A stretch of 64,000 nt of DNA from DASZTV01 sp035547515 (GCA_035547515.1 DASZUS010000086.1:62001-126000), one strand, 5' to 3'; positions 32,753-41,819 are shown, counted from the first letter of the stretch. Numbers and translations are program-made. The notes: generated from the sequence alone by a model not told the origin.

Positions 32753-33622
32753 ATGGCTGACGCAACGTTCTCCTGCCGGGTCGAGGCGTGGTACGACGCG
32801 AACGCTCGCGATCTGCCGTGGCGCGATCCCGACGCGAGCCCCTGGGGTGTCCTGGTCAGCGAGGTGATGCTCCAGCAGACCCCGGTGGCGCGCGTGCTCC
32901 CGGCCTGGCAGGCGTGGCTGAGCCGCTGGCCGACACCCGCATCGCTGGCCGCGGAGCCGCCGGGGGAAGCGGTCCGGGCCTGGGGGCGGCTGGGCTACCC
33001 GCGACGCGCGCTCCGCCTCCATGAGGCCGCGCGCGCGATCGTCGCGCGGCATGCGGGTGTTGTGCCGGCGGACTACGACGACCTCCTGGCGCTGCCCGGC
33101 GTCGGCGGCTACACCGCCGCCGCGGTCGCGGTGTTCGGGTACGGCGCGCGGCATGCCGTCCTCGACACCAACGTGCGCCGGGTCTATGCCCGCTACTTCT
33201 CCGGCGCAGCCGATGCGGCAACCCCCTCGCCCACCCGCAGCGAGCAGCAGGCAGCGCTGGACCTGGTCCCGGCGGAGCGCCCCGCGCACTACAGCGTCGC
33301 GGTCATGGAGCTCGGGGCGCTGGTCTGCACCGCGCGCGATCCGCGGTGCACCAGCTGTCCCATGGCGGACGGATGCACGTGGCTGATTGCCGGCCGGCCG
33401 GCCGGGCTCGCCGCGCGCAGGAAGCAGACCTACGCGGGCACCGACCGGCAGGTGCGGGGACGGCTGCTGGCAGTGTTGCGCGCCGCACCCGACGTGGTCG
33501 CGAAGCCGGAGCTCGACGTGGTCTGGGACGACGAGGTCCAGCGAGAGCGGTCGTTGTCCGGCCTGATCGAGGACGGCCTGGTCGAACCGGTCGGCGAGCA
33601 TCACTACCGGCTGCCGACATGA
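32753..33622 (+). CDS. mutY: A/G-specific adenine glycosylase
   Basis: It removes adenine mispaired with 8-oxoguanine. The 289 aa contain catalytic E37 in SEVMLQQTPV, the helix-hairpin-helix LPGVGGYTAAAV, D138 in AVLDTNVRR and a 4Fe-4S site C192-x6-C199-x2-C202-x5-C208. The C-terminal region is short and lacks a full Nudix-like 8-oxoG recognition domain, as is common in actinobacterial MutY. Its stop overlaps the next gene (ATGA). Confidence 0.93.
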   Translation: MADATFSCRVEAWYDANARDLPWRDPDASPWGVLVSEVMLQQTPVARVLPAWQAWLSRWPTPASLAAEPPGEAVRAWGRLGYPRRALRLHEAARAIVARHAGVVPADYDDLLALPGVGGYTAAAVAVFGYGARHAVLDTNVRRVYARYFSGAADAATPSPTRSEQQAALDLVPAERPAHYSVAVMELGALVCTARDPRCTSCPMADGCTWLIAGRPAGLAARRKQTYAGTDRQVRGRLLAVLRAAPDVVAKPELDVVWDDEVQRERSLSGLIEDGLVEPVGEHHYRLPT

Positions 33623-34290
33623 GGTACGCATTCGCCCACCGCGGCGGCCGCGCCCACGGTCCCGACAACGTCCTGCCGACCTTCGTCGAGGCACTGGCGC
33701 GTGGGGCCACCGGCTTGGAGACCGACGCCTGGGTGACCGCGGACGGCGTCGTCGTACTCGACCATGACGGGCTGCACCGAGCCGGCACGCCGGACGAGGT
33801 GTCGATCAGCCAGGTCCGGCGCGCGGAGCTCGCCGGGCACATCCCGACCCTCGACGACCTCTACACGCGATGCGGCACGGACTTCGAGCTGGCGATCGAC
33901 GTGAAGGGCGAGGGGGGCGCGGGGGCGATCCGCGATGTCGCCCTGCGTCACGGCGCCGCCGAGCGGCTCTGGCTGTTCACGCCGAGCCCGGCCCGGCCGG
34001 GACGGGTTGCCCCGGCACACGCCGGCGTGAGCGTCGGCGGCAGGGAGCTGGCGCGTCGTACCGGGGAGCGGCTGCTGGACCGGCTGCAGGCTGAAGGCGT
34101 CGAGGTCGTCAACGCACGCTGGCCCTACTGGCGTCGCCGTGCCGTCGAGGCGGTCCACGACCGCGGGATGCTCGCCTTCGCGTGGGACGTGCAGTGGTCA
34201 CCGGCGGTAGGCCACTGCCGGCGGTTGGGCATCGATGGCATCTTCAGTGATCACGTCGCCTTGTTGCACCGCGCAACTCAGGCGGCATAG
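33619..34290 (+). CDS. Glycerophosphodiester phosphodiesterase family protein
   Basis: This 223-aa GDPD-type TIM barrel hydrolyses glycerophosphodiesters to an alcohol and glycerol-3-phosphate. Catalytic residues are seen in FAHRGGRAHGPDNVLPTF (first His, Arg), GLETDAWVTADGVVVLDHD (E, D, H) and FELAIDVKGEG. The start ATG overlaps the mutY TGA. No signal peptide is visible, so the enzyme is probably cytosolic. It converges with and overlaps by 13 bp the mycothiol-type gene on the other strand. Confidence 0.87.
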   Translation: MRYAFAHRGGRAHGPDNVLPTFVEALARGATGLETDAWVTADGVVVLDHDGLHRAGTPDEVSISQVRRAELAGHIPTLDDLYTRCGTDFELAIDVKGEGGAGAIRDVALRHGAAERLWLFTPSPARPGRVAPAHAGVSVGGRELARRTGERLLDRLQAEGVEVVNARWPYWRRRAVEAVHDRGMLAFAWDVQWSPAVGHCRRLGIDGIFSDHVALLHRATQAA

Positions 34291-35030
34291 TTGCGGAGCA
34301 CCCTCAGGGCTGCCGCGGCGTGCGGACCTTCGGCCACAAGTCCCGACTCCTCAGGTGCCAGCCGCCGGGCACCGACCCGGCAGAACGCTCCGGCACTGCC
34401 GGTGATCCGCGACGGTGCGTCGGGCTCGCCGTAGGTCCAGGTCTCGCCGTCCGGCCCGGTGAGCTCCGCATAGACCGGCTGCGCCTGCTCGCCCGCGACG
34501 CTGAAGCCGTAGGGCAGCGTGCGGTGGCCCAGCCATGCGATGTGACGCAGCCGAGCGGTGTCCGGGTACGCCGCGGCCAGCGGCTCGGCGATGTCCAGCG
34601 CGTGGGCCCAGTGCTCGGCGAGCCTGGTGGTCGCGAGCACCTGCGGCCGAAGCGGGGACGCCGCCCACGGGTACCGCGCGTCGGGATCGGCATCACGCAG
34701 AGCCTGGACCGCCGCTCGGCGAGCGGTCTGCCAGCGCTCGAAGATCGCGAACGGGTCACCGCGCTCGGCCCGTACCCGGTTCTCCATGATCTCGTCGAGC
34801 GTGCTGCCCTCGACGGGGAACGAGTCGATCAGCGACACCCCGGCGCCGGTCAGGCTCGAGACGACCGCCTCTTCGCTCTGCGCGAGGTGGAGCACGACGT
34901 CGGAGATCGACCAGCCGGCAGCCGCCGAGGGTGAGCGCCACCCGGCCTCGTCGAGGGTGCCGACCATCGCCGCGATCGCGTCCTGCTCGGCCTCGAGGTC
35001 CGCGATCACCGTCGCCGCGTCAACCGCCAC
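34278..35030 (-). CDS. Maleylpyruvate isomerase / mycothiol-dependent enzyme family (DinB-like, TIGR03084-type)
   Basis: This 250-aa protein's N-terminal DinB-like four-helix bundle has the metal ligands His in SDVVLHLAQSEEAV (~H48) and the pair in AEHWAHALDIA. GWRSPSAAAGWSISDVVLHL matches the mycothiol-dependent maleylpyruvate isomerase N-domain. The C-terminal region (VYAELTGPDGETWTYG) is of the SCP2-like kind. Such enzymes use mycothiol for isomerisation or detoxification; the substrate here is unknown. A large hairpin separates it from clpC upstream. Confidence 0.82.
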   Translation of the reverse strand: MAVDAATVIADLEAEQDAIAAMVGTLDEAGWRSPSAAAGWSISDVVLHLAQSEEAVVSSLTGAGVSLIDSFPVEGSTLDEIMENRVRAERGDPFAIFERWQTARRAAVQALRDADPDARYPWAASPLRPQVLATTRLAEHWAHALDIAEPLAAAYPDTARLRHIAWLGHRTLPYGFSVAGEQAQPVYAELTGPDGETWTYGEPDAPSRITGSAGAFCRVGARRLAPEESGLVAEGPHAAAALRVLRNYAA

Positions 35031-35042
35031 CGCACCCCCTCG

Positions 35043-35090
35043 ACTTGTCCGTGTCTCCGGTCGCCATAGGCGCCGGAGACACGGACAAGT
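35043..35090 (-). terminator. Long perfect hairpin downstream of clpC
   Basis: Two 18-bp arms (35043-35060 and 35073-35090) are perfectly complementary and extend inward by CGCC/GGCG around a 3-nt ATA loop with one bulged T. It starts 6 bp after the clpC stop and lies before the mycothiol-type gene, so it most likely ends the clpC transcript. No T-run follows. Confidence 0.75.
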
Positions 35091-35095
35091 TGTTG

Positions 35096-37624
35096 CTAGC
35101 TCGCTTCGGGTCCGACGTCCGTGGCCGGGCCCGCACCGGCTTCGACCAGCGGTACGTCGATCTCCATCGGCTTGGACTCACCGCGGAAGGTGAACCGCTG
35201 CTCGCCGTTCTCGGCCTCGTCGACGTCCACGACGACAATCTGGCCGGCGGTGAGCTCGCCGTACAGGATCTTCTCCGAGAGCGTGTCCTCGATCTCGCGC
35301 TGGATGGTGCGGCGCAGCGGCCGCGCCCCGAGCACCGGGTCGTAGCCCTTCTTCGCGAGGAGCCGCTTGGCGTCCGAGGTGAGCTCGATCGCCATGTCGC
35401 GGTTCTTCATCTGCTCGTCGACCCGGCTGATCATCAGGTCGACGATCGTGACGATGTCTTCCTCGGACAGCTGGTGGAACACGATCGTGTCGTCGACCCG
35501 GTTGAGGAACTCCGGCCGGAAGTGCTGCTTGAGCTCCTCGTTGACCTTGAGCTTCATCCGCTCGTAGTTGTTGACGTCGTGGTCGCCGGCGGCGAACCCC
35601 AGGTTCAGACCCTTCGCGATGTCGCGGGTGCCGAGGTTCGTCGTCATGATGATCACGGTGTTCTTGAAGTCGACCGTCCGACCCTGCGAGTCGGTCAGCC
35701 GGCCGTCCTCGAGCACCTGAAGCAGCGCATTGAAGACGTCCGGGTGTGCCTTCTCGATCTCGTCGAAGAGCACCACCGAGAACGGCTTGCGGCGAACCCG
35801 CTCGGTCAGCTGGCCGCCGTCCTCGTACCCGACGTAGCCGGGAGGTGAGCCCACCAGCCGGGAGACGGTGTGCTTCTCCATGAACTCGCTCATGTCGAGC
35901 TGGATCAGCGAGTCGTCGTCACCGAACAGGAACTCGGCGAGCGTCTTGGACAGCTCGGTCTTCCCGACCCCGGACGGGCCGGCGAAGATGAACGAGCCAC
36001 CGGGACGCTTCGGGTCCTTCAGCCCGGCCCGGGTACGGCGGATCGCCTGCGCGACCGCCTTGACCGCCTGGTCCTGGCCGATGACGCGCTTGTGCAGCTC
36101 GTCCTCCATGCGCAGCAGCCGCGCGGTCTCCTCCTCGGTCAGCCGGAACACCGGGATGCCGGTCCAGGTCGCAAGGACCTCGGCGATCTCCTCGTCGGTG
36201 ACCTCGGCGACGACGTCCATGTCGCCGGCCTTCCACTCGCGCTCACGGTCGGCCTTCTGCGCCAGGAGCTGCTTCTCCTTGTCGCGCAGCGACGCCGCCT
36301 TCTCGAAGTCCTGCGCGTCGATCGCGCTCTCCTTGTCGCGGCGTACCGCTGCGATCTTCTCGTCGAACTCGCGCAGGTCCGGCGGCGCGGTCATCCGGCG
36401 GATCCGCATCCGCGACCCGGCCTCGTCGATCAGGTCGATCGCCTTGTCCGGCAGGAACCGGTCGGAGATGTAGCGGTCGGCCAGCGACGCGGCGGCGACC
36501 AGCGCGGCGTCGGTGATCGAGACGCGGTGGTGCGACTCGTAGCGGTCCCGAAGCCCCTTGAGGATCTCGATGGTGTGCGCCAGCGTCGGCTCGCCCACCT
36601 GGATCGGCTGGAACCGGCGCTCGAGCGCCGCGTCCTTCTCGAGGTACTTGCGGTACTCGTCGAGCGTGGTCGCGCCGATCGTCTGCAGCTCACCGCGGGC
36701 CAGCATCGGCTTGAGGATCGACGCCGCGTCGATCGCGCCTTCGGCAGCACCCGCACCGACGAGCGTGTGGATCTCGTCGATGAACAGGATGATGTCGCCT
36801 CGGGTGCGGATCTCCTTGAGGACCTTCTTCAGCCGCTCCTCGAAATCGCCGCGGTAGCGACTGCCTGCGACCAGCGCGCCGAGATCGAGGGTGTAGAGCT
36901 GCTTTTCCTTCAGGTTCTCCGGGACCTCGCCCTTGACGATTCCCTGAGCCAGGCCCTCGACGACGGCGGTCTTGCCGACACCGGGCTCGCCGATCAGGAC
37001 CGGGTTGTTCTTGGTACGCCGCGACAGCACCTGCATGACGCGCTCGATTTCCTTCTCGCGCCCGATCACCGGGTCGAGCTTTCCCTCGCGTGCGGCCTGC
37101 GTCAGGTTCCGGCCGAACTGGTCGAGCACCAGTGAGGTGTTGGGCGTGCCCTCACCGACGCCACCGGCGGCGGCAGGCTCCTTGCCCTGGTAGCCCGACA
37201 GCAGCTGGATGACCTGCTGGCGCACCCGGTTGAGGTCGGCACCGAGCTTCACGAGCACCTGCGCGGCGACGCCCTCGCCCTCGCGGATCAGCCCGAGCAG
37301 GATGTGCTCGGTGCCGATGTAGTTGTGTCCGAGCTGCAGCGCCTCGCGCAGGCTGAGCTCGAGGACCTTCTTGGCACGCGGCGTAAACGGAATGTGACCG
37401 CTGGGGGCCTGCTGGCCCTGCCCGATGATCTCCTCGACCTGCTGGCGCACGCCTTCGAGAGAAATGCCGAGCGACTCGAGGGCTTTGGCGGCAACGCCTT
37501 CACCCTCGTGAATCAGGCCGAGCAGAATGTGCTCGGTCCCGATGTAGTTGTGGTTGAGCATCCTGGCCTCTTCTTGGGCCAAGACGACGACGCGTCGCGC
37601 GCGGTCGGTAAATCTCTCGAACAT
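35096..37624 (-). CDS. clpC: ATP-dependent Clp protease ATP-binding subunit ClpC
   Basis: This 842-aa Hsp100 unfoldase feeds substrates to ClpP. It has an N-domain with two repeats (residues 1-145), AAA-1 with Walker A GEPGVGKTAVVEG and Walker B FIDEIHTLVGAG, a coiled middle domain with a UVR-like segment (RRDKESAIDAQDFEKAASLRDKE), and AAA-2 with Walker A GPSGVGKTELSK and Walker B VVLFDEIEKAHPD. All key residues are intact. RBS GAGGAG lies 5 nt before the ATG. A long hairpin ends it. Confidence 0.96.
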   Translation of the reverse strand: MFERFTDRARRVVVLAQEEARMLNHNYIGTEHILLGLIHEGEGVAAKALESLGISLEGVRQQVEEIIGQGQQAPSGHIPFTPRAKKVLELSLREALQLGHNYIGTEHILLGLIREGEGVAAQVLVKLGADLNRVRQQVIQLLSGYQGKEPAAAGGVGEGTPNTSLVLDQFGRNLTQAAREGKLDPVIGREKEIERVMQVLSRRTKNNPVLIGEPGVGKTAVVEGLAQGIVKGEVPENLKEKQLYTLDLGALVAGSRYRGDFEERLKKVLKEIRTRGDIILFIDEIHTLVGAGAAEGAIDAASILKPMLARGELQTIGATTLDEYRKYLEKDAALERRFQPIQVGEPTLAHTIEILKGLRDRYESHHRVSITDAALVAAASLADRYISDRFLPDKAIDLIDEAGSRMRIRRMTAPPDLREFDEKIAAVRRDKESAIDAQDFEKAASLRDKEKQLLAQKADREREWKAGDMDVVAEVTDEEIAEVLATWTGIPVFRLTEEETARLLRMEDELHKRVIGQDQAVKAVAQAIRRTRAGLKDPKRPGGSFIFAGPSGVGKTELSKTLAEFLFGDDDSLIQLDMSEFMEKHTVSRLVGSPPGYVGYEDGGQLTERVRRKPFSVVLFDEIEKAHPDVFNALLQVLEDGRLTDSQGRTVDFKNTVIIMTTNLGTRDIAKGLNLGFAAGDHDVNNYERMKLKVNEELKQHFRPEFLNRVDDTIVFHQLSEEDIVTIVDLMISRVDEQMKNRDMAIELTSDAKRLLAKKGYDPVLGARPLRRTIQREIEDTLSEKILYGELTAGQIVVVDVDEAENGEQRFTFRGESKPMEIDVPLVEAGAGPATDVGPEAS

Positions 37625-37809
37625 CTTCGCTCCTCGCGCCGTACCCGGGTTGCCCCGTTGTCCGCATGCTAGCCCTGGGATGTGACGCGTCGCGCCACTC
37701 CTCCAGAGCCTTCACTTACTTAGACGCAACGAACCGTGAAGAACGTTCGATTCCACTTCAGCCGACGGCGAAACCCCGCGCAGAGGGGACGATTCGCCAC
37801 AAACCGCGA
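37625..37809 (-). promoter_or_regulatory. clpC: clpC promoter region
   Basis: This 185-bp gap between lsr2 and clpC carries the GAGGAG ribosome-binding site directly before the ATG, an inverted repeat CTTCAC (37710-37715)/GTGAAG (37736-37741), and the 8-bp palindrome GAACGTTC (37741-37748). These are reasonable places for a lsr2 transcript end and for clpC control, but I do not see a convincing ClgR box. Confidence 0.35.
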
Positions 37810-38148
37810 TCAGTGACCCGCGGCGGTGTACTGCTCGATCACGTCGGCGGGGATGCGGCCGCGCTCGCTGACCTTGACGCCGGTGGACTTCGCCCACGCC
37901 CGGACCGCAGCCGGGTCGACGCCGGAAGACACTCGCTGACGCCGGCCGCCACCCGAGGCGGCCACGCGGCCGGTACGCCGGGCGGCGCCGACGTAGGAGG
38001 CGAAGGAGTCGCGGAGCTGCGCTGCGTGCTCGCTGCACACGTCGATCTCGTAGCTGGCGCCGTCGAGGGCGAACCGGACGGTCTCGGTACCTTCGGTGTC
38101 GTCGTCGTGCAGATCGCAGACCAGCAGAACCTGTACGCGCTGAGCCAT
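37810..38148 (-). CDS. lsr2: Nucleoid-associated protein Lsr2
   Basis: This 112-aa, H-NS-like actinobacterial protein silences AT-rich and horizontally acquired DNA. The N-terminal dimerisation domain reads MAQRVQVLLVCDLHDDDTEGTETV and the C-terminal domain holds the minor-groove RGR clamp in VSERGRIPADVIEQY. The start is set at Met 38148, where the family begins; an upstream in-frame extension is not conserved. It is flanked by lysS and clpC in the usual order. The region before it is AT-rich, which fits self-binding. Confidence 0.94.
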   Translation of the reverse strand: MAQRVQVLLVCDLHDDDTEGTETVRFALDGASYEIDVCSEHAAQLRDSFASYVGAARRTGRVAASGGGRRQRVSSGVDPAAVRAWAKSTGVKVSERGRIPADVIEQYTAAGH

Positions 38149-38248
38149 TCGGGTAGGTCCCCTCGCTAGATTTCGAAATGTGCGCGACAAAAGTACGTGG
38201 CTATTTCAGAAATCCGCAAATCTGCAATAGGGAATCGCTAGTTGCTCC
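38149..38248 (-). promoter_or_regulatory. lsr2: AT-rich lsr2 promoter region with repeated dyads
   Basis: This 100-bp gap is much more AT-rich than its surroundings. It contains two related palindromes, ATTTCGAAAT (38170-38179) and ATTTCAGAAAT (38203-38213), and a TAGGGA (38228-38233)/TCCCTA (38246-38251) stem that starts at the lysS stop and may end that transcript. AT-rich DNA is the preferred Lsr2 target, so autoregulation is plausible. Confidence 0.5.
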
Positions 38249-39733
38249 CTAGTATTCCGGTCGCAACAGCGGGAATGTGATCGCCTCGCGAATGTTCACG
38301 CCGGTCAGCAGCATCAGCAGGCGGTCCACACCCAGGCCCATGCCTCCCATCGGCGGGGCGCCGTGCTCGAGTGCGCGCAGGAAGTCCTCGTCGAGCTGCA
38401 TCGCCTCGGCATTGCCGCCTGCGGCCTTGGCGGACTGCTCGGTGAGTCGGCGGCGCTGCTCGACCGGGTCGACGAGCTCGGAGTACGCCGGGGCCAGCTC
38501 GATGCCGTTCACCACGAGGTCCCACGCCTCGGCCAACCGCGGGTCGTCGCGGTGCGGGCGGGCCAGCGGACGCACCGAGGCCGGGTAGTCGCGGACGAAG
38601 GTCGGCTGGACAAGCTCGCCCTCGACGAGTTGCTCGTAGAGCTCGAGGACGATCTCACCGGCGTCCCAGTCAGGCCGTAGGGCGATGTCGCGCGCGGCGG
38701 CGAGCCGGACCAGCTTGTCCTTGCCGGTGTCGATCGTGACCTCGGTGCCCAGCGCCTCGCTGATCGCGCCGAAGACGGTGACGGTCCGCCACGGCTGAGC
38801 GAGGTCGATCTCGGTGCCGTCCGAGGCCGCGACCACCGTCGACCCGAGGTCGCGCGCCGCGTTGACGACGAGGGCACGGGTGAGCTCCGCCATCGTGCCG
38901 TAGTCGCCGTACGCCTCGTAGGCCTCGAGCATCGTGAACTCGGGGCTGTGGGTCGTGTCGACGCCTTCGTTGCGGAAGATCCGCCCGATCTCGTAGACCC
39001 GCTCGACGCCGCCGACGACGAGCCGCTTGAGCCACAGCTCCAACGCGATGCGGAGATACATCGGCAGGTCGAAGGCGTTGAGGTGAGTCTCGAACGGCCG
39101 CGCCGCCGCACCGCCGTGCAGCGTCTGCAGGATGGGCGTCTCCACCTCGACGTAGCCGCGACTGTCGAGCGTCGAGCGCAGCGAGCGCAGCAGAGCGGCA
39201 CGCGCCTCGACGATGCGGCGCGCGTCGGGGTTCACGACCAGGTCGACGTAGCGGCGGCGCACCCGCTCCTGCTCGTCGGAGATCCCGGCCCACTTCTCCG
39301 GCAGCGGGCGCAGCGCCTTGCTGGCCATCGTCCACTCGCCGGCCATCACCGACAGCTCGCCGCGCCGGCTCGACACGACCTCACCGTCGATGCTGACGTG
39401 GTCACCGAGGTCGACGTCGCGCTTCCAATCCTCGAGCCTCGCCTCGCCCAGCCGGTCGAGCGAGAGCATCACCTGCAGGTCGCCGGTGCCGTCGCGCAAC
39501 GTGGCGAAGCAGAGCTTCCCGCCGTCTCGCTTCAGGACGACGCGGCCGGCGATGCTGACCTGCTCGCCGGTTGCGGTGTCAGGCGCGAGGTCAGGGTGCT
39601 CCGCGCGCAGCTTTGCGTTCGTCGTCGTACGCCGGACCTTGACCGGGTATCCCTCGACGCCCGACGACTGCAGCCGGTCGAGCTTCGCCCGGCGGATCAG
39701 CTCCTGCTCGGACCGCGGCTCCTGCTCAGCCAC
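38249..39733 (-). CDS. lysS: Lysyl-tRNA synthetase, class II
   Basis: This 494-aa enzyme charges tRNA(Lys). It has an N-terminal OB-fold anticodon-binding domain (VSIAGRVVLKRDGGKLCFATLRDGTGDLQVML), class II motif 2 (FRNEGVDTTHSPEFTMLEAYEAY) and motif 3 (GMGLGVDRLLMLLTG). It starts with GTG at 39733, overlapping the 3' end of coaX by 8 bp. The order panC-panD-coaX-lysS-lsr2-clpC is typical of actinobacteria. Confidence 0.95.
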   Translation of the reverse strand: MAEQEPRSEQELIRRAKLDRLQSSGVEGYPVKVRRTTTNAKLRAEHPDLAPDTATGEQVSIAGRVVLKRDGGKLCFATLRDGTGDLQVMLSLDRLGEARLEDWKRDVDLGDHVSIDGEVVSSRRGELSVMAGEWTMASKALRPLPEKWAGISDEQERVRRRYVDLVVNPDARRIVEARAALLRSLRSTLDSRGYVEVETPILQTLHGGAAARPFETHLNAFDLPMYLRIALELWLKRLVVGGVERVYEIGRIFRNEGVDTTHSPEFTMLEAYEAYGDYGTMAELTRALVVNAARDLGSTVVAASDGTEIDLAQPWRTVTVFGAISEALGTEVTIDTGKDKLVRLAAARDIALRPDWDAGEIVLELYEQLVEGELVQPTFVRDYPASVRPLARPHRDDPRLAEAWDLVVNGIELAPAYSELVDPVEQRRRLTEQSAKAAGGNAEAMQLDEDFLRALEHGAPPMGGMGLGVDRLLMLLTGVNIREAITFPLLRPEY

Positions 39734-40508
39734 AGTTGCGCTCGAAGACCAGGCGCAGGCCGATCAGCGTGAGATCGGGCTCGTGCTCGGTAACCGTCTC
39801 GCACTCGTCGATCACCAACGACGCGAGCCCGCCAGTGGCGATGACGATCGGATCCGCATCGAGCTCCTCGCTGATGCGGCGCACCAAACCGTCGATCTGA
39901 CCGGCGAACCCGTAGACCATGCCGGACTGCAGCGCCTCGACGGTGCTCTTGCCGATGACCGCGCGCGGCCGGGCCAGCTCCACCTTGAACAACCGCGCAC
40001 CGCGAGCCGCAAGCGCGTCGACGGAGATCTCGATGCCGGGCGCGAGCGCGCCGCCGAGGAACTCGCCCTTCTCGCTGATCACGTCGAAGTTGGTCGACGT
40101 CCCGAAATCGACGACGACGGCCGGGCCGCCGTACAGGTGGAACGCCGCAAGAGAGTTCACGATCCGGTCGGCGCCGACCTCGCGAGGGTTGTCGTACATC
40201 AGCGGTACGCCGGTCTTGACCCCGGGCTCGACGATCACCGCGGGAACCTGGGAGTAGTAGCGCGCGAACACACCGCGAAGCTCGTGCAGAACGGCAGGCA
40301 CGGTGGAGCACGCGGCAATGCCGTCGGGAGACGGCGAGTCGGACAGCAGCCCGCGCAGCAGCAAGGCCAGCTCGTCGGCGGTCGCCCTGGTGTCGGTCTT
40401 GATTCGCCACGACTCGATCAGCCGCTCGCCGTGAAAGCACCCGATCACGGTGTTGGTGTTGCCGACGTCGATCGCCAGCAGCACCCGGCCGGTCGCGCTG
40501 TCCCCCAC
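39726..40508 (-). CDS. coaX: Type III pantothenate kinase
   Basis: This 260-aa enzyme phosphorylates pantothenate, the first step from pantothenate to CoA. It has an ASKHA fold with LLAIDVGNTNTVIGCF (phosphate-1 loop), NPREVGADRIVNSLAAFHLYGG, VVVDFGTSTNFDVI and IVIATGGLASLV. It starts with GTG 40508. It lies directly behind panC-panD, so synthesis and activation of pantothenate are encoded together. Confidence 0.94.
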   Translation of the reverse strand: MGDSATGRVLLAIDVGNTNTVIGCFHGERLIESWRIKTDTRATADELALLLRGLLSDSPSPDGIAACSTVPAVLHELRGVFARYYSQVPAVIVEPGVKTGVPLMYDNPREVGADRIVNSLAAFHLYGGPAVVVDFGTSTNFDVISEKGEFLGGALAPGIEISVDALAARGARLFKVELARPRAVIGKSTVEALQSGMVYGFAGQIDGLVRRISEELDADPIVIATGGLASLVIDECETVTEHEPDLTLIGLRLVFERNCG

Positions 40509-40523
40509 TCGGTCAGCGGCCCG

Positions 40524-40943
40524 TCAGTGACTGGCGACGGTGTCGCCGCGCATGAGGTCCATGCCGGCCAGCGCCTCCGCGGGGTCGCTGCCGGTGCCCA
40601 CGACGCGGTTCTCCGAGTCGACGAAGACCACCCGCGGCTTGAGCTCGCGTGCCTCCGCGTCGGTCACCGTGCAGTAGCTGATGATGATGACGAGGTCGCC
40701 GGCGTGCACCAGGCGGGCGGCCGCGCCGTTGATGCCGATGACACCGCTGCCACGCGGGCCGGCGATGACGTAGGTCTCGAGCCGCGACCCGTTGTTGATG
40801 TCGACGATCGCAACCTGCTCCCCTGGCAGCAGGTCGGCTGCGTCCATCAGGTCCTCGTCGATCGTGACGGACCCGACGTAGTGCAGGTCGGCCTGCGTCA
40901 CCGTGGCCCGGTGCAGCTTGCTCTTGAGCATGGTGCGGAACAT
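40524..40943 (-). CDS. panD: Aspartate 1-decarboxylase (pyruvoyl enzyme)
   Basis: The 139-aa proenzyme makes beta-alanine from L-aspartate. Self-cleavage between G24 and S25 in DLHYVGSVTIDEDLM creates the pyruvoyl group. RLETYVIAGPRGSGVIGINGAAARL is a family signature. Its start is 12 bp after the panC stop. Beta-alanine goes to PanC. Confidence 0.95.
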   Translation of the reverse strand: MFRTMLKSKLHRATVTQADLHYVGSVTIDEDLMDAADLLPGEQVAIVDINNGSRLETYVIAGPRGSGVIGINGAAARLVHAGDLVIIISYCTVTDAEARELKPRVVFVDSENRVVGTGSDPAEALAGMDLMRGDTVASH

Positions 40944-40955
40944 CTGCGCGGCTCC

Positions 40956-41819
40956 TTAGTCCTTCAGCCCACTGGGGGTGCCGAGGCGTACCTCCATATT
41001 GTCAATCAATCTCGTCTCGCCAACACGGGCGGCCACCAAAATCTTTCCGAACCGGGTTCGGTCACTGGGCGGCTGCCAGTTGTCGGTGTCGACCAGCGCG
41101 ACGTAGTCGACGACCACCGCGGGCTCGGCGTCGAGCACCGCATGAGCGGCGTCGAGCACCGCCTCCGCGCCGTCGGCCTCCCGCGCGACACCAGCACGAA
41201 GCGCGCGGGAGAGCACCAGTGCAGACGCCCGCTCCGCATCGCTGAGGTAGCGGTTGCGGCTGGACATCGCAAGCCCGTCCGGCTCGCGGACCGTCGGTAC
41301 GCCGACGATCTCCACCGGGCGGCCCTGCTCCGCCACCATCCGGCGGATCACCGCGAGCTGCTGCGCGTCCTTCTCGCCGAACACCGCGACATCGGGCTTG
41401 GTGAGGTCGAGCAGCCGTGACACGACCGTGACCACGCCGTCGAAGTGACCGGGCCGGTGCGCGCCTTCGAGCACCGTCCCGAGAACACCGGCCGACACCG
41501 ACGGCACCTGCTCGTTGGCCGGATAGACCTCCTCGACGCCGGGCGCGAAGACGACGTCCACGCCATGGGCTGCGCAGACGGCCAGGTCGGCGTCGAAGGT
41601 ACGGGGGTAGCGATCGAGATCCTCGCCCGCTCCGAACTGCTTGGGGTTCACGAAGATTGTCGCGACGACGTGGTCGGCATGCTCGCGCGCGACATCCATG
41701 AGGTGCGCGTGCCCGTCGTGCAGCGCGCCCATCGTCATCACCACCGCCACCCGGCCGCTCAGCGCACCGCGCGCGGTCGCCAGCTCGGCGCGGGTCGAGG
41801 CGACCACCGGCGCGGTCAT
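40956..41819 (-). CDS. panC: Pantothenate synthetase (pantoate-beta-alanine ligase)
   Basis: This 287-aa ATP-dependent ligase joins pantoate and beta-alanine. It has the nucleotidyl-transfer motifs TMGALHDGHAHLM (HxGH), FVNPKQFGAGEDLDRYPR, VFGEKDAQQLAVIRRM and SSRNRYLS. Its ATG overlaps the stop of the upstream Rossmann/DUF2520 gene by 4 bp. panB and a classic panE are not in the window. Confidence 0.95.
   Translation of the reverse strand: MTAPVVASTRAELATARGALSGRVAVVMTMGALHDGHAHLMDVAREHADHVVATIFVNPKQFGAGEDLDRYPRTFDADLAVCAAHGVDVVFAPGVEEVYPANEQVPSVSAGVLGTVLEGAHRPGHFDGVVTVVSRLLDLTKPDVAVFGEKDAQQLAVIRRMVAEQGRPVEIVGVPTVREPDGLAMSSRNRYLSDAERASALVLSRALRAGVAREADGAEAVLDAAHAVLDAEPAVVVDYVALVDTDNWQPPSDRTRFGKILVAARVGETRLIDNMEVRLGTPSGLKD

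Noticed and set aside
32753..33622. Truncated MutY
   Set aside because: The short C-terminus is common in actinobacterial MutY and all catalytic and Fe-S residues are present.
34278..34290. Frameshift suspected from the 13-bp overlap of convergent genes
   Set aside because: Both proteins end at family-typical lengths, so a simple convergent overlap explains it.
37600..37660. ClgR box in front of clpC
   Set aside because: The TTCGCTCCTCGCG sequence next to the start is the reverse complement of the GAGGAG ribosome-binding site and matches the ClgR consensus poorly.
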